This document shows, piece by piece, positions 1 to 8,759 of a DNA stretch of 64,000 bases (the first letter of the stretch is position 1; every line of letters begins with the position of its first letter). The position numbers and the translations under genes are program-made. The notes under the pieces were generated by a model. It searched no databases. It was not told where the DNA came from and saw nothing but the letters and a program-made list of their open reading frames with translations. The stretch is from CAWCAW01 sp963793645 (GTDB taxonomy: Bacteria > Actinomycetota > Acidimicrobiia > Acidimicrobiales > UBA8190), in contig CAWCAW010000002.1 of the NCBI GenBank assembly GCA_963793645.1, positions 1 through 64,000 of the forward strand. The letters run 5' to 3'.

Positions 1-1
1 T

Positions 2-190
2 TGTGTAACCTACTTGGCACCAGTACGTATTGCTAACCTCACCGATCGGTTGGCGGCCCAACCGTGGCTCCAGTTGGGCCCCACCAGGACCGACGAGCTG
101 GCCCAGGCGCTGCGACCTCTGACTCGAGCGGTGGTCTCGTCCGGTGTGGTGCCTTTGCTCAACCCCATCGGCGTGTCGCCGCCGGACTGA
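2..190 (+). CDS. C-terminal fragment of an unknown protein
   Basis: An open frame runs in from the left edge and stops at a TGA at 188-190, followed 18 bases later by a strong hairpin. The visible 62 residues contain no recognisable motif; the tail ends in a Pro-rich stretch (LLNPIGVSPPD). It reads in the same direction as the next genes but is separated from them by the hairpin, so it is probably the end of a transcript that starts outside the window. I do not recognise the family. Confidence 0.5.
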   Translation, partial: CVTYLAPVRIANLTDRLAAQPWLQLGPTRTDELAQALRPLTRAVVSSGVVPLLNPIGVSPPD

Positions 191-208
191 GCGGCCAGTC
201 GGCGCACA

Positions 209-240
209 CGAAAGCCCCCACCTTGCGGTGGGGGCTTTCG
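209..240 (+). terminator. Strong hairpin terminator
   Basis: Perfect inverted repeat with 14-base arms (209-222 and 227-240) and a four-base loop TTGC. It lies 19 bases after the stop of the truncated first gene. There is no long T run after it, which is common for actinobacterial terminators. The symmetry would let it work in both directions. Confidence 0.75.
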
Positions 241-271
241 AACTGGGGATGTTCGGAGTGTTTTGGGGTTT

Positions 272-288
272 GGAACGAAGTTCGTTCC
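272..288. promoter_or_regulatory. 17-base palindrome, possible operator
   Basis: GGAACGAA-G-TTCGTTCC is a perfect palindrome in the gap between the terminator and the cupin gene. The gap 241-476 otherwise shows no gene. The site resembles a repressor-binding palindrome. The GAAC/GTTC half sites are three bases apart, not four as in an actinobacterial LexA box, so no regulator is assigned. Confidence 0.3.
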
Positions 289-476
289 ACCGTGATTATC
301 GACAGCGGACCCCGCACCTTTAGCGAATCGATCCCAACGTCTGCACAACGGTGAGCCCCTGTGTTCCATGGCCTCTCGGGCTTCCCGGCCTCGCCCAAAA
401 CGACGGCGGCCCGTAGTGTGTCGCCCAGGCGGCCGGTCTCCGGCGCCAGGGAAGTCACGAGGATGGGGGGTCGGCC

Positions 477-947
477 ATGGCGGTTTCGGAGAAGGACCTG
501 ATTGTTCGCCACGTAGGGGACGACGGGGCCCCGTGGGTGGACACCGGCACCGGGGTGCACCTCAAGATCATGCGCGTCGACCTCGACCGGGGCACGTGGG
601 TGATCCGCAATCGCTTCGAGCCGGGCGTCCAGCTCCAGACCCACAAGCACACCGGTGCCGTGGAGGGCTACACGCTGACGGGCCGGTGGAACTACCTCGA
701 GTACGACTTCGTGTCGCTGCCCGGGTCCTACATCTACGAGCCGGCCGGGTCGGTGCACACCTTGAATGTGCCCGAGGACAACACCGACGACACCGACGTG
801 CTCTTCGTGATCGAAGGGGCGCTGCTCAACTTGACGCCCGACGGCCAGGTCGAGAGCGTCGTCGACGCCGCCTTTATGGTGGACGTCTACGTGGCACTGT
901 GCGAGGCGGCCGGACTGGGGTATCCGTCCGGGATGCTCGTCTCCTGA
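477..947 (+). CDS. Cupin-domain protein, 2,4'-dihydroxyacetophenone dioxygenase-like
   Basis: A 156-residue single-domain protein with a cupin fold. The metal-site region is seen as the first cupin motif around residues 55-70 (QTHKHTGAVEGYTLTG, with two His and a Glu) and the second around residues 86-95 (YEPAGSVHTL). This layout matches the 2,4'-dihydroxyacetophenone dioxygenase (DAD) family, in which an Fe(II) cupin cleaves a C-C bond next to a ketone. The start is the ATG at 477. The P450 gene follows within about 20 bases, suggesting one transcript. The substrate is unknown and the protein could be a non-catalytic cupin. Confidence 0.7.
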   Translation: MAVSEKDLIVRHVGDDGAPWVDTGTGVHLKIMRVDLDRGTWVIRNRFEPGVQLQTHKHTGAVEGYTLTGRWNYLEYDFVSLPGSYIYEPAGSVHTLNVPEDNTDDTDVLFVIEGALLNLTPDGQVESVVDAAFMVDVYVALCEAAGLGYPSGMLVS

Positions 948-967
948 CTCGAGGCGTGAGCAGCGCC

Positions 968-2155
968 ATGCGGCCCGGCACCGACCTGGCGACACGCCTG
1001 ATCGATCCCGAGCTGTACCTCACCGATCCGTTTCCGCTCTACGCGCAGTTGCGCGCCGAAGCACCGGTGGCGTGGAACGCCGAGCGCGGCTTCTGGGCGC
1101 TGTCTCGTTATGCCGAAGTCATGGCCGCCGAAAGCGACGCCGAGACGTTCTGCGCCGGCCGAGGCATTCTCACCGACGAGATCGGCGCTCACTACGAGAC
1201 CCCACCGACGATCATGCACACCGATCCGCCCGAGCACACCCGCTACCGCCGGCTGGTCCAGCCCGGCTTTAAGCCTTCCGTCGTCAAAGACCTCGAGCCG
1301 TTCATCCGCGCTCGAGCTCAGGCCCTGGCGGCGCGCCTTCCGAGCGACACCATGGTGGACGTCGTGGCCGACTTGGCCGTGCCGCTACCCATACAGGTCA
1401 TCAGCCAGATGCTGGGGTTGCCCGACGAGGACTGGGAACGCTGCTACCAGTGGTCCGAGGCGGTTATCCCCGGGGCCACCGATTGGCCCGAGGAACGTCG
1501 CAACCAACTTCTCGGCGAGATGATCGAGTACCTCTTGGAGGCCACCCGGGCACGGCGCGCCAAACCGGGCGACGACGTGCTCACCGAGCTCGCCCACGCC
1601 ACCATCGACGGCGACCAGCTATCGGATTCCGAGCTGGCCATGTTCCTCGTGCAGCTGCTGGTGGCCGGCAACGAGACCACACGCAACCTCATCTCGGCCG
1701 GCATGGTGGCGCTGGCAGAGAACCCCGACCAGTGGCAGCACCTACGCCACCATCGCGAGTTGGTGCCCAGTGCCGTGGAGGAGATGCTGCGGTGGACCAC
1801 CCCTGTCATCGCCTTCATGCGCACGGCTACGCGCCACGTCGAGCTCGGCGATGTGAATATCGCCGAGGGCGAACCTGTGCTCATGCTCTTCGCGTCGGCC
1901 AATCGCGACGAGATCGTCTTCGGCCCGAGCGCGTCGAGCTTCGATGTGGCTCGCCACCCGAACCCCCACATCGCCTTCGGCAACGGGCGCCATTTCTGCC
2001 TCGGCGCGGCACTGGCCCGCCTCGAGGGACGGGCGGTGCTCGAAGAGCTCCTCGCTCGCTTTGCGGGTGTCGAGGTGGCCGGGGTGGTGCAGCGCACCGG
2101 ATCGTCGGTGATCGCCGGCGTACGGCGCGCCGAATTGTCCTTCGTGGGTGGTTAA
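968..2155 (+). CDS. Cytochrome P450
   Basis: A 395-residue soluble bacterial P450 (haem-thiolate monooxygenase) that would take electrons from a ferredoxin/reductase. The I-helix oxygen-activation motif is AGNETTRN, the ExxR motif is EMLR, and the haem loop is FGNGRHFCLGAALAR with the proximal cysteine. The frame is open far upstream, but homology begins at this ATG; a GTG at 956 is an in-frame alternative. It follows the cupin gene closely. It is clearly different from the CYP125-like gene at the right end of the window, and its substrate cannot be told from sequence. Confidence 0.88.
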   Translation: MRPGTDLATRLIDPELYLTDPFPLYAQLRAEAPVAWNAERGFWALSRYAEVMAAESDAETFCAGRGILTDEIGAHYETPPTIMHTDPPEHTRYRRLVQPGFKPSVVKDLEPFIRARAQALAARLPSDTMVDVVADLAVPLPIQVISQMLGLPDEDWERCYQWSEAVIPGATDWPEERRNQLLGEMIEYLLEATRARRAKPGDDVLTELAHATIDGDQLSDSELAMFLVQLLVAGNETTRNLISAGMVALAENPDQWQHLRHHRELVPSAVEEMLRWTTPVIAFMRTATRHVELGDVNIAEGEPVLMLFASANRDEIVFGPSASSFDVARHPNPHIAFGNGRHFCLGAALARLEGRAVLEELLARFAGVEVAGVVQRTGSSVIAGVRRAELSFVGG

Positions 2156-2274
2156 CCGAACCCCAAACCGGCCTGCCTGCACCCTGTCCCTGTATCGAAG
2201 ACCGCCGTACTGTGAGCTCCAGGTAGCCAGAGCACGCGGTCCATCTCGGCGCCGACGTCTCGCAGGAGGTTTTC

Positions 2275-3270
2275 ATGCGTATCGAGTCCTCGGTCTTCTC
2301 CATCTCGTGGATCCCGTCGGAGGCCGTCGCCGGCGCCATGAAGCTCCCCTTCGAAAAGGGCCTGGCCCACTACGACTCGGCGCCGCCGGAGACGGTCACC
2401 GACCTGGAGGAACTCCGCCTCGCCGATCGCTATCGCTTTGCCAACAAGCTCGACGGGTGGATCGAGGTCGTGGACGGACGCATCGTGGGCCACGGCCAAA
2501 GCGGTAGCGGCAGCATCGGTTCCACCGCGCTACGGATGGGTGGACGCCAGATCGTGTTTCAGGCCATCCCTCTCCCCGAGCTGCGCCCCGAGCCTGAGGT
2601 GAGCGCCACCGAGGTGCGCTTCGTGCAGACGGCCGGCGGCCGGACCGGTGTGCCCGCCCCTCGGCGGGTGCGGCGAGCGCCGTTCGTGCAATTCACCGCG
2701 CCCCTGGCGTGGACGACGCTGACGCTCACCATCCGGGCCGACGGGACGTCCAGCGGCGAGTTGCTGGGGGCAAGCCCCTTTCCCCGGCACTGGGTCTACG
2801 GCCATGACGGCGAGCTCATCTCCAAGTCCGGGCTCATCGATTTCAGCAACTGGTACCGGCGGGCCTTCGGGAAACACAGCCCGTGGGGCGACCAGGACTC
2901 GCCGGCGGTCAGCGCCGAGCTCGAAACGGCCCTCGAACGCGAGCTGTCGGTGCACGTGATGCAAGGTGGCATCAAGCCCCAGATCCGCAAGGTCAAGGCG
3001 GGCGTGGCCATCGTCGAGCAGGGCACACCGGGCGACGAGCTGTTCTTGGTGCTCGACGGGGTGGTGCGCATCGAAGTCGATGGTGAGCGCATCGCCGAGT
3101 ACGGACCGGGTTCCATGCACGGCGAGCGGGCCGTGTTGGAAGGCGGTGTGCGCACCTCGACCATCCGAGCCGTCACGGCGTGCAAGCTGGCGGCGGTCCC
3201 GGGATCTCAGATCGACTCCAAGGCCTTGGCCGAGCTGCGCGAGGGCCATCGTCGGGAAGAAAAGGACTGA
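2275..3270 (+). CDS. Cyclic nucleotide-binding-domain protein without DNA-binding domain
   Basis: A 331-residue protein. The first two thirds have no family I recognise. Residues about 235-320 form a cNMP-binding (Crp-like) domain: the run VEQGTPGDELFLVLDGVVRI is the usual beta-roll start, followed by a phosphate-binding-cassette-like MHGERAVLEGGVRTSTI. No helix-turn-helix follows, so it is not a Crp-type regulator. The phosphate-cassette region has a Glu-Arg pair but departs from consensus, so ligand binding is unproven. A clear AGGAGG ribosome site lies just before the ATG. It sits between the P450 and an FAD oxidoreductase on the same strand. Confidence 0.65.
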   Translation: MRIESSVFSISWIPSEAVAGAMKLPFEKGLAHYDSAPPETVTDLEELRLADRYRFANKLDGWIEVVDGRIVGHGQSGSGSIGSTALRMGGRQIVFQAIPLPELRPEPEVSATEVRFVQTAGGRTGVPAPRRVRRAPFVQFTAPLAWTTLTLTIRADGTSSGELLGASPFPRHWVYGHDGELISKSGLIDFSNWYRRAFGKHSPWGDQDSPAVSAELETALERELSVHVMQGGIKPQIRKVKAGVAIVEQGTPGDELFLVLDGVVRIEVDGERIAEYGPGSMHGERAVLEGGVRTSTIRAVTACKLAAVPGSQIDSKALAELREGHRREEKD

Positions 3271-3309
3271 GCTCGCCTTCGCCGTCCGCGGTCGACTAGG
3301 CAACATCGC

Positions 3310-4857
3310 ATGGTGGACAACGCTGATGCCGTCATCATCGGGTCGGGCCCCAACGGCTTGGTGGCCGCCGCCACCTTGGCCCGAGCCGGTTGGAAGGTGC
3401 ATGTCCTCGAACGCTCCCCCGTCGCCGGGGGGGCCGTCCACAGCGCCGAGCTCACGGCGCCGGGCTACGTGCATGACACCTACTCCGCCTTTTACGGGCT
3501 GCTCCATTCCTCGCCCGTCTTCACCGACCTGGGCCTGGACACCCGGCTGTCATGGGCACACTTCGACGTGCCTGTGGCCGCCGCCGTGGACCCCGAGCAC
3601 GCCGCGCTCCTCCATGCCGACGAAGCCGCCACCGTCGACGGTCTGCGGCGGCGCCATCGCGAAGATGGGTCGGCGTGGACCGAGCTGTGCACATGGTGGG
3701 ACCGCATCGGGACGCGGCTGCTGGCCGTGATGGTCGCTCCCATCCCCTCGATGGGGCCAACGCTTTCGCTGCTGGCCGCCACGCGCGGCAAGGGTCTCTT
3801 CGATCTCGCCAAGATGCAGGTGGAGCCCCTCGACGTGTTGGCCACCGAACGCTTCGCAGACCCGGCCGCCCAGGCGCTGGTGGCGGCGGGCGCATCGCAC
3901 GCCGACGTCGCCGTGGACGTGCCCGCCAGCGCACCGGCCGCCCTGATCCTGGCCCTGGTGGCCCAGCGTCTGGGGATGCCCGTCCCCGTCGGCGGGGCCG
4001 GACAGCTGGCGGCGGCCCTGGTGGCGATCGTGGAAGAGGCCGGCGGCACGGTGACCACCAACGCCGAGGTCGTGCGAGTGGTCGTGCGCGGCGGAAGGGC
4101 CGTGGGCGTGGAGACCCGAAGTGGCGACTCCATCAGCGCCCGGCGTGCCGTCCTTGCCGACGTCGGCCCGCGGGCCTTGTGCGAGACGTTGGTAGGTCCC
4201 GACGAGCTCCCCGCTTCGTATGTGGCCGGACTGCGGCGCTATCGCTACGGCACCGGGGTGTTCAAGGTCGACCTCGCCCTCGACCGAGGCGCACCATGGA
4301 CAGCCGAAGGGCTCGAGCGTTGCGGCGTCGTGCATCTCACCGGCACCGTGGCGGCGATGGCCAAGGCCGGCTACCAAGCCCGCTCGGGGTCACTCCCCGA
4401 TGAGCCCATGCTCATCGTCGGCCAGCAGACCGTGGCCGACCCCAGCCGGGCGCCTGCTGGTGGCCATACCTTGTGGATCGAGACCCACGTCCCGGGGGTG
4501 CCAAGCGGATCAACGTCGTGGGCGCCGCGACGCGATGAGTTTCTCGAAACGGTGCTGCAACGCCTCGAGCACCACGCCCCGGGACTGCGCGACGGCATCG
4601 TCGGCATGGCGGTGCGCACACCTGATGACTTGCAGGCGGAGAACCCCAACCTCGTCGGCGGTGACCTCGGAGCCGGTTCCAGCGCGCTCGACCAGCAGTT
4701 GGTGTTCCGCCCCGTCCCCGGGTGGTTCCGCTACAACACCCCCATCAAAGGTCTGTATCTGTGCTCGGCGTCCACCCACCCCGGCGGCGGCGTGCATGGC
4801 ATGGCGGGGCGCAACTGCGCCCGGCGCGTCTTGCACCAGCGCCTAAGGAGGCGGTGA
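3310..4857 (+). CDS. FAD-dependent oxidoreductase of the phytoene desaturase-like (CrtI/NAD(P)-binding) family
   Basis: A 515-residue flavoprotein. The N-terminus has the dinucleotide-binding signature IIGSGPNGLVAAATLARAG followed by the acidic end of the second strand (VLER). The C-terminus has the second FAD-contact motif seen in this family (LYLCSASTHPGGGVHGMAGR). It probably catalyses desaturation or isomerisation of a lipid or terpenoid substrate, but no carotenoid genes lie nearby. It is last in the rightward group with the cupin, P450 and cNMP-domain genes, and its 3' end overlaps by 15 bases the 3' end of the convergent response-regulator gene. Confidence 0.75.
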   Translation: MVDNADAVIIGSGPNGLVAAATLARAGWKVHVLERSPVAGGAVHSAELTAPGYVHDTYSAFYGLLHSSPVFTDLGLDTRLSWAHFDVPVAAAVDPEHAALLHADEAATVDGLRRRHREDGSAWTELCTWWDRIGTRLLAVMVAPIPSMGPTLSLLAATRGKGLFDLAKMQVEPLDVLATERFADPAAQALVAAGASHADVAVDVPASAPAALILALVAQRLGMPVPVGGAGQLAAALVAIVEEAGGTVTTNAEVVRVVVRGGRAVGVETRSGDSISARRAVLADVGPRALCETLVGPDELPASYVAGLRRYRYGTGVFKVDLALDRGAPWTAEGLERCGVVHLTGTVAAMAKAGYQARSGSLPDEPMLIVGQQTVADPSRAPAGGHTLWIETHVPGVPSGSTSWAPRRDEFLETVLQRLEHHAPGLRDGIVGMAVRTPDDLQAENPNLVGGDLGAGSSALDQQLVFRPVPGWFRYNTPIKGLYLCSASTHPGGGVHGMAGRNCARRVLHQRLRRR

Positions 4858-5546
4858 CACGAGCCCGTGGTCATACGCGTAGCGAACCGCTTCGGCGCGG
4901 CTGCGGGCGTGGATCTTGGCGAAGAGGTGGTTGATGTGGCTCTTCACCGTTACCTCTGAGATGAAGAGTTCTGCCGCTATCTCGGCGTTGCTGTGTCCGG
5001 CCGCGATGGCTCGCAGCACGTCGGCCTCACGCGGTGTCAGGTCGTCGGGTAACGACACGGGGTCAGCGGGATCATCGAGCGCGGCGTAGACGACTCGACT
5101 TCCGAGGGCGGTGATGCGGCCCGCAGGAGGCTGGCCTGAGCAACAGGGTCGAGAACTGCTTGGCCGGCGGCGGCGGAGCGGACGGCCAGGGCGATCTGCG
5201 CACGTCCGGCGTCCTTGGTGAGAAATCCCATAGCCCCCGCTTCGAGGGCGCCGAGGATGCTGGCGTCGTCGGCGAACGTGGTGAGGACCACGACCTTCAC
5301 GTCGGGCAGCTTCGGCGGCCAGGCGCCTCGTGGCCGTGACGCCGTCCACGTTGGGCATGCGCAGGTCCATCAGCACCACGTCGGGTGTCGAACGCGCTGA
5401 GCCAGCGCGACCGCTTCGTCACCGTCGGCGGCCAGACCGACGACCTCGATGCCGGCCTCGGCATCGAGCACGGTGGCCAGCGCTTCGCGCACGGCGCGCT
5501 GATCGTCGGCCACCACGACCCGCAGCGTCGGCCCGTCATCACTCAC
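4843..5546 (-). pseudogene. NarL/LuxR-type response regulator, broken by three or more frameshifts
   Basis: Pieces in different frames add up to one complete NarL-family regulator. The receiver start (RVVVADDQRAVREALATVL) begins at the GTG at 5546. The phospho-acceptor (VVLMDLRMP) is one frame away, the Thr and Lys positions (VVLTTFADD, GFLTKDAG) lie in the third frame, and the LuxR helix-turn-helix (LTPREADVLRAIAAGHSNAE, then EVTVKSHI) is back in the second. Shifts lie near 5388, 5312 and 5110-5150. All key residues survive, which argues for sequencing errors, although decay cannot be excluded. The start overlaps the kinase stop, as in a normal two-component operon. Confidence 0.75.
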
Positions 5547-6725
5547 TGAATTCTCCGGCGCGCCGCCACGGTGGTCGTCGGGCACGCGCAGGGTCACCTG
5601 CCACCCCGTCCCCACGGGGCCGGCCGTCAGCGTCGCGCCCGAGCAGTTCGGCCCGTTCGCGCAGCCCTTCGATGCCGTAGCCGCCCCCCGTGTGGGCCAG
5701 TGGCCCCGGCACGCCGTCGTGCGCACCACCGGTGTCGGTGACGGTCAGCACCACTTCGTGCTGCGCAAAGGTGAGCTGCACCTTCGGAGTCGTCCCCGGC
5801 GCATGCTTGGCCACATTGGTCAGGCCCTCCTGGGCTGTGCGCCGCAGCGCCACCACACCTTCAGTGGAAATCACTCTCGGCGTCCCGCTGATCTCCAGCA
5901 TGGCGCCATGCGCGGCGGTGTCCACCAGATGCCGCAGTCCTTCGAGAAAGGAGGCGTGTCGGTGCGCAGCGTGCCGACGGCTTGCTTCGCCTCGCTCAGC
6001 CCCTCCACGGCCAGGGCGCGCGCTCTGGCCAGCAGGTTGCCGGCGCGAGCGCGGTCCGGCGTGTCGGCATCGAGAACGGCGTCCAACGCGTCAAGCTGCA
6101 GCACGAGCGCCCCCAGGCTGTGGGCCAAGATGTCGTGGATCTCCCGGGCCGCGTTGGCCCGTTCGGCCAGGGCGGCGGCGCGGGCGTGTTCCTCGCGGGC
6201 CCGCTCGGCGTCGGCCGCCCGAAGTTCCGCTTCCTCGGTCCGCAGCGCGTATTGCTTGCGCCCCGCCGCGGCCAGATAGCCCACCACCGCCACCGCGCCC
6301 AGGCTGATGTTGCCGGTGCCTTGGCCCGAAGCCAAAACACTGAGTGTCGTGGCCAGCACGGCGATGGCCGTGACCACGGCTCCGGTGCCGAGGCCGAAGC
6401 CCGCTCCGGCGCTCAGTCCCATGAAGACCAACAGCACGGCCGTACCAGCGGTGGGCTCGTATCCCGCCACCACCCCGCACCCCACCGCCCCGAGGACGGC
6501 CCGCCCGAGGAGCCACGGTCCAGTCGGGGCCAGGGTGACGGCCACCTGGGTGCCCGCCGCCACGATGAGGCTGATCAAGATCACGAGTCCGTGGCCCGCC
6601 AGCGACGCATGGGGGCGGCCCAGGAAGGCGGTGCCGACGATGACTGCCAGTGCGGCGAGCCGGGCCCGACGGGCGAAGCGGCTGTCGTAGAGGAACAGCG
6701 CCCCCGACCCGGCCGGCGAGCTCAC
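5539..6725 (-). pseudogene. NarL-type sensor histidine kinase, frameshifted
   Basis: Five or so N-terminal membrane segments lead to a coiled linker and the HisKA_3 phospho-acceptor helix (REIHDILAHSLGALVLQL, His the likely site). After a one-base shift in the AAA run near 5947 the frame changes and the ATP-binding domain continues (RTAQEGLTNVAKHAP, then GGGYGIEGLRERAELLG). A second shift near 5638 moves the last strands (GTGWQVTLRVP) to a third frame. The GTG start overlaps the stop of the upstream membrane-protein gene (GTGA), and the terminal TGA at 5539 overlaps the regulator start. Probably a membrane sensor for the regulator at 4843; its signal is unknown. Confidence 0.75.
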
Positions 6726-7252
6726 CGGACCCGGGGCCAGATGGCGGACCGATCGGCGTGCGGCACGGCCCCACGGTACTGGTCCCTTGCGGCGCTACCT
6801 GGTGGGAGCGACTGCGCCCGGTGCCACACCACGACCGCCTCGCCGAGAAGCGTGAGCCCCAAGCTGAACAAGATGGAGCTGCTCAACGCGGCCGTAGTGC
6901 CCCCGGCGGCGACACCGACGGCGTCCACTGCAAGCTTGGCAAGCACGTTGACGGCCAAGAGGACCACCGACCCCGCCCCCCAGGCCATGTAGGGCGCCCC
7001 GTTCACCAAGGAGACCTTGTCCAACAGTCCCCGCCACAGCCCGAGACACAGCGACAGCGCACATCCCGCCGCGATCACCGCTATGTCGACGGTGCCGAGT
7101 TTGGCGTGAGCGAGGTTCTGGTAGCCGATCACACCAACCACGACGGGGAGGAGAAACAGCTTCTTCGGTGCCGGCACGGCCTCACCTTGGATGCGTCGGG
7201 CCAGGACGAAGACGATCAGGCCGACGGCAATGACAACGGTGGTCAAGGTCAT
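6722..7252 (-). CDS. Multi-pass membrane protein of unknown function (DUF1453/CcdC-like)
   Basis: A 176-residue protein with about five hydrophobic helices (first at residues 1-18, then about 30-45, 56-72, 86-105, 115-135) and an Arg-rich tail. An acidic or metal-binding signature is not apparent. It begins one base after the stop of the upstream gene and its stop overlaps the kinase start, so the two membrane proteins, kinase and regulator form one leftward operon. The resemblance to DUF1453/CcdC-like small membrane proteins is by overall look only. A role in sensing together with the kinase is inferred from linkage. Confidence 0.55.
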   Translation of the reverse strand: MTLTTVVIAVGLIVFVLARRIQGEAVPAPKKLFLLPVVVGVIGYQNLAHAKLGTVDIAVIAAGCALSLCLGLWRGLLDKVSLVNGAPYMAWGAGSVVLLAVNVLAKLAVDAVGVAAGGTTAALSSSILFSLGLTLLGEAVVVWHRAQSLPPGSAARDQYRGAVPHADRSAIWPRVR

Positions 7253-7253
7253 C

Positions 7254-7775
7254 TCAGACCGCCAACGCGTGGGCGTACTGACGGCGAGCCTGGGTCCGGC
7301 CGCGAGCCAGGCGAAGGGTGCGGGTCACGGTCATGGCCAGCGCCATGAAGATCAGCGCGTCAGTCAGGGCGTCGACGGTGATCCCGTTGGTCACCATCCA
7401 GTGGCCGAGCTGGGCGTGATACCAGTGGTTGGCGCCATAGGTGAACAGGAGCCTGGCCCCGATGATGCCGGTCCAGAAAATGCCGTAGCCGGCACCGGCG
7501 GTGCTCATGGACTGCTGCGACGTCTCGTCGAAACCGACCTTCATGAGACCGGTGGCGGCCACCACACCAAGAAGCACTCCGAGACCGGCGAGGGCGATCT
7601 CGAGGATCTCGCCGTTGCCAGCGGTGGCCGGGTGGGCGACGAAGAGCGGGATGATGGCGACGGCAAGCAACAGGGGGCGCAGGATCCGGAGGCGGCTGAT
7701 CTTGCGCCGTCCGAGGTCGGCTTCGAGCACTGCGAAGAGCACGGCGATGTTGACGATGAGCACGTCGATTGGCAT
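7254..7775 (-). CDS. Multi-pass membrane protein, first gene of the two-component operon
   Basis: A 173-residue protein with an N-terminal hydrophobic segment and three or four further helices. The centre carries a glycine-rich loop (STAGAGYGIFWTGIIGARLL) followed by an aromatic/His-rich segment (NHWYHAQLGHW) that could face outside. The frame stays open upstream, but the ATG at 7775 is preceded by AAAGG at good spacing and the protein becomes hydrophobic exactly there. It starts the leftward operon that ends with the response regulator. The family is not recognised with certainty. Confidence 0.55.
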   Translation of the reverse strand: MPIDVLIVNIAVLFAVLEADLGRRKISRLRILRPLLLAVAIIPLFVAHPATAGNGEILEIALAGLGVLLGVVAATGLMKVGFDETSQQSMSTAGAGYGIFWTGIIGARLLFTYGANHWYHAQLGHWMVTNGITVDALTDALIFMALAMTVTRTLRLARGRTQARRQYAHALAV

Positions 7776-7913
7776 GGCAACGACCTTTCGTTTGGTTACC
7801 TCCCAACAGTCACATGGGAGGGCTTCAAACGAATCGGCCCGGGGGTGGCTCGGCAGGTGGAATGCGCACCTGTCGGTCTCCACCCGTGGGCGGAGGCGGC
7901 AAGCGGGCGTTGC

Positions 7914-8759
7914 TCAGGAGCCGATCAGCGGCAGGTCGATGGCCATTGCCTCGGCGGCGGCCACCACCGGAATCGCTTCCCCGCGGTAGCGGCCAACGAT
8001 GGCGTCGATCTCGTCGTCGGTGCGCGGCGGGTCGTGATGAAACAGCCACAACCCTTTCGCCCCCGCTTCCATGGCAAGCCCGATCCCATAGCCAGGAGAG
8101 GAGTGCCCGAAGTCCTCGCGTCCGGGTAGCTCTTCGTCGGTGTACTGGGAGTCGTGCAGGACGACATCGCTGTGGGCGGCCAAGGCGAGGGCGGCGGGGT
8201 GACGTTCCCCGAGCCCGTCGGGTCCCGGCCCCAAAGCGGTGGGGCGATGGTCGGGAATGTAGGTGACGGCGCCGGTGCCATCGGTGACCCGGTACCCATA
8301 GGCGCGCCCGCCCTTATGGGGCACCTCCAGAGCCAGCACGGAGAATCCGGCGATGTCGTGGTCGCCCGGATCGAGAGACAGAAAGCGCCACGTCCCGCGC
8401 AGCTCCGCTGGCGTGATGGGGAAATGGGGCGGCGACATCATCTTGGCCAGCACCGCCTCGGCATCACCCTGGGCCGGCAGATAGAGATCGACGCTGGCGT
8501 CGGGACGGTCGCCGGATGCGAAGAACGGCAATCCCATGGAGTGGTCCCAGTGCAGGTGACTCAAGAGGATGGCCCCCGAGAACGGGGCATCGCCAAGCAG
8601 TCCTTTGACGTTTCGGATCCCGGTGCCGGCGTCGAGCAACAAGGTGGGAGCCTCGCCGTCGTGCGCCAGGGCGACACACGAGGTGTGGCCGCCGTAACGC
8701 TCGAAGGCGGCCCCGGGGGCCGGCGTCGATCCCCTCGCCCCGCACACGGTGACGCGCAT
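7914..8759 (-). CDS. Metallo-beta-lactamase-fold hydrolase
   Basis: A 281-residue protein with an MBL fold of the PhnP/RNase Z-like branch. The N-terminus reads VTVCGARGSTPAPG, the strand before the metal site is LLLDAGTGI, and the main metal motif is LLSHLHWDHSMGLPFF (HxHxDH). A later His is in VVLHDSQYTDEE, and the end motif in LWLFHHDPPRTDDE. It would bind two metal ions and hydrolyse a phosphodiester or ester. Its ATG overlaps by one base the stop of the upstream acyl-CoA dehydrogenase gene, so the two are probably co-transcribed. Confidence 0.75.
   Translation of the reverse strand: MRVTVCGARGSTPAPGAAFERYGGHTSCVALAHDGEAPTLLLDAGTGIRNVKGLLGDAPFSGAILLSHLHWDHSMGLPFFASGDRPDASVDLYLPAQGDAEAVLAKMMSPPHFPITPAELRGTWRFLSLDPGDHDIAGFSVLALEVPHKGGRAYGYRVTDGTGAVTYIPDHRPTALGPGPDGLGERHPAALALAAHSDVVLHDSQYTDEELPGREDFGHSSPGYGIGLAMEAGAKGLWLFHHDPPRTDDEIDAIVGRYRGEAIPVVAAAEAMAIDLPLIGS

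Noticed and set aside
272..288. LexA (SOS) box
   Set aside because: Half sites GAAC and GTTC are three bases apart instead of four, so it is kept only as an unassigned palindrome.
368..967. In-frame 200-codon extension upstream of the first P450
   Set aside because: It overlaps the cupin gene in another frame and is Arg/Pro-rich without homology; the P450 fold begins at 968.
5370..5729. Hybrid kinase-regulator fusion
   Set aside because: One open frame joins the kinase tail and receiver start, but the GTG start and overlapping TGA at 5539 indicate two genes; the join is an effect of indels.
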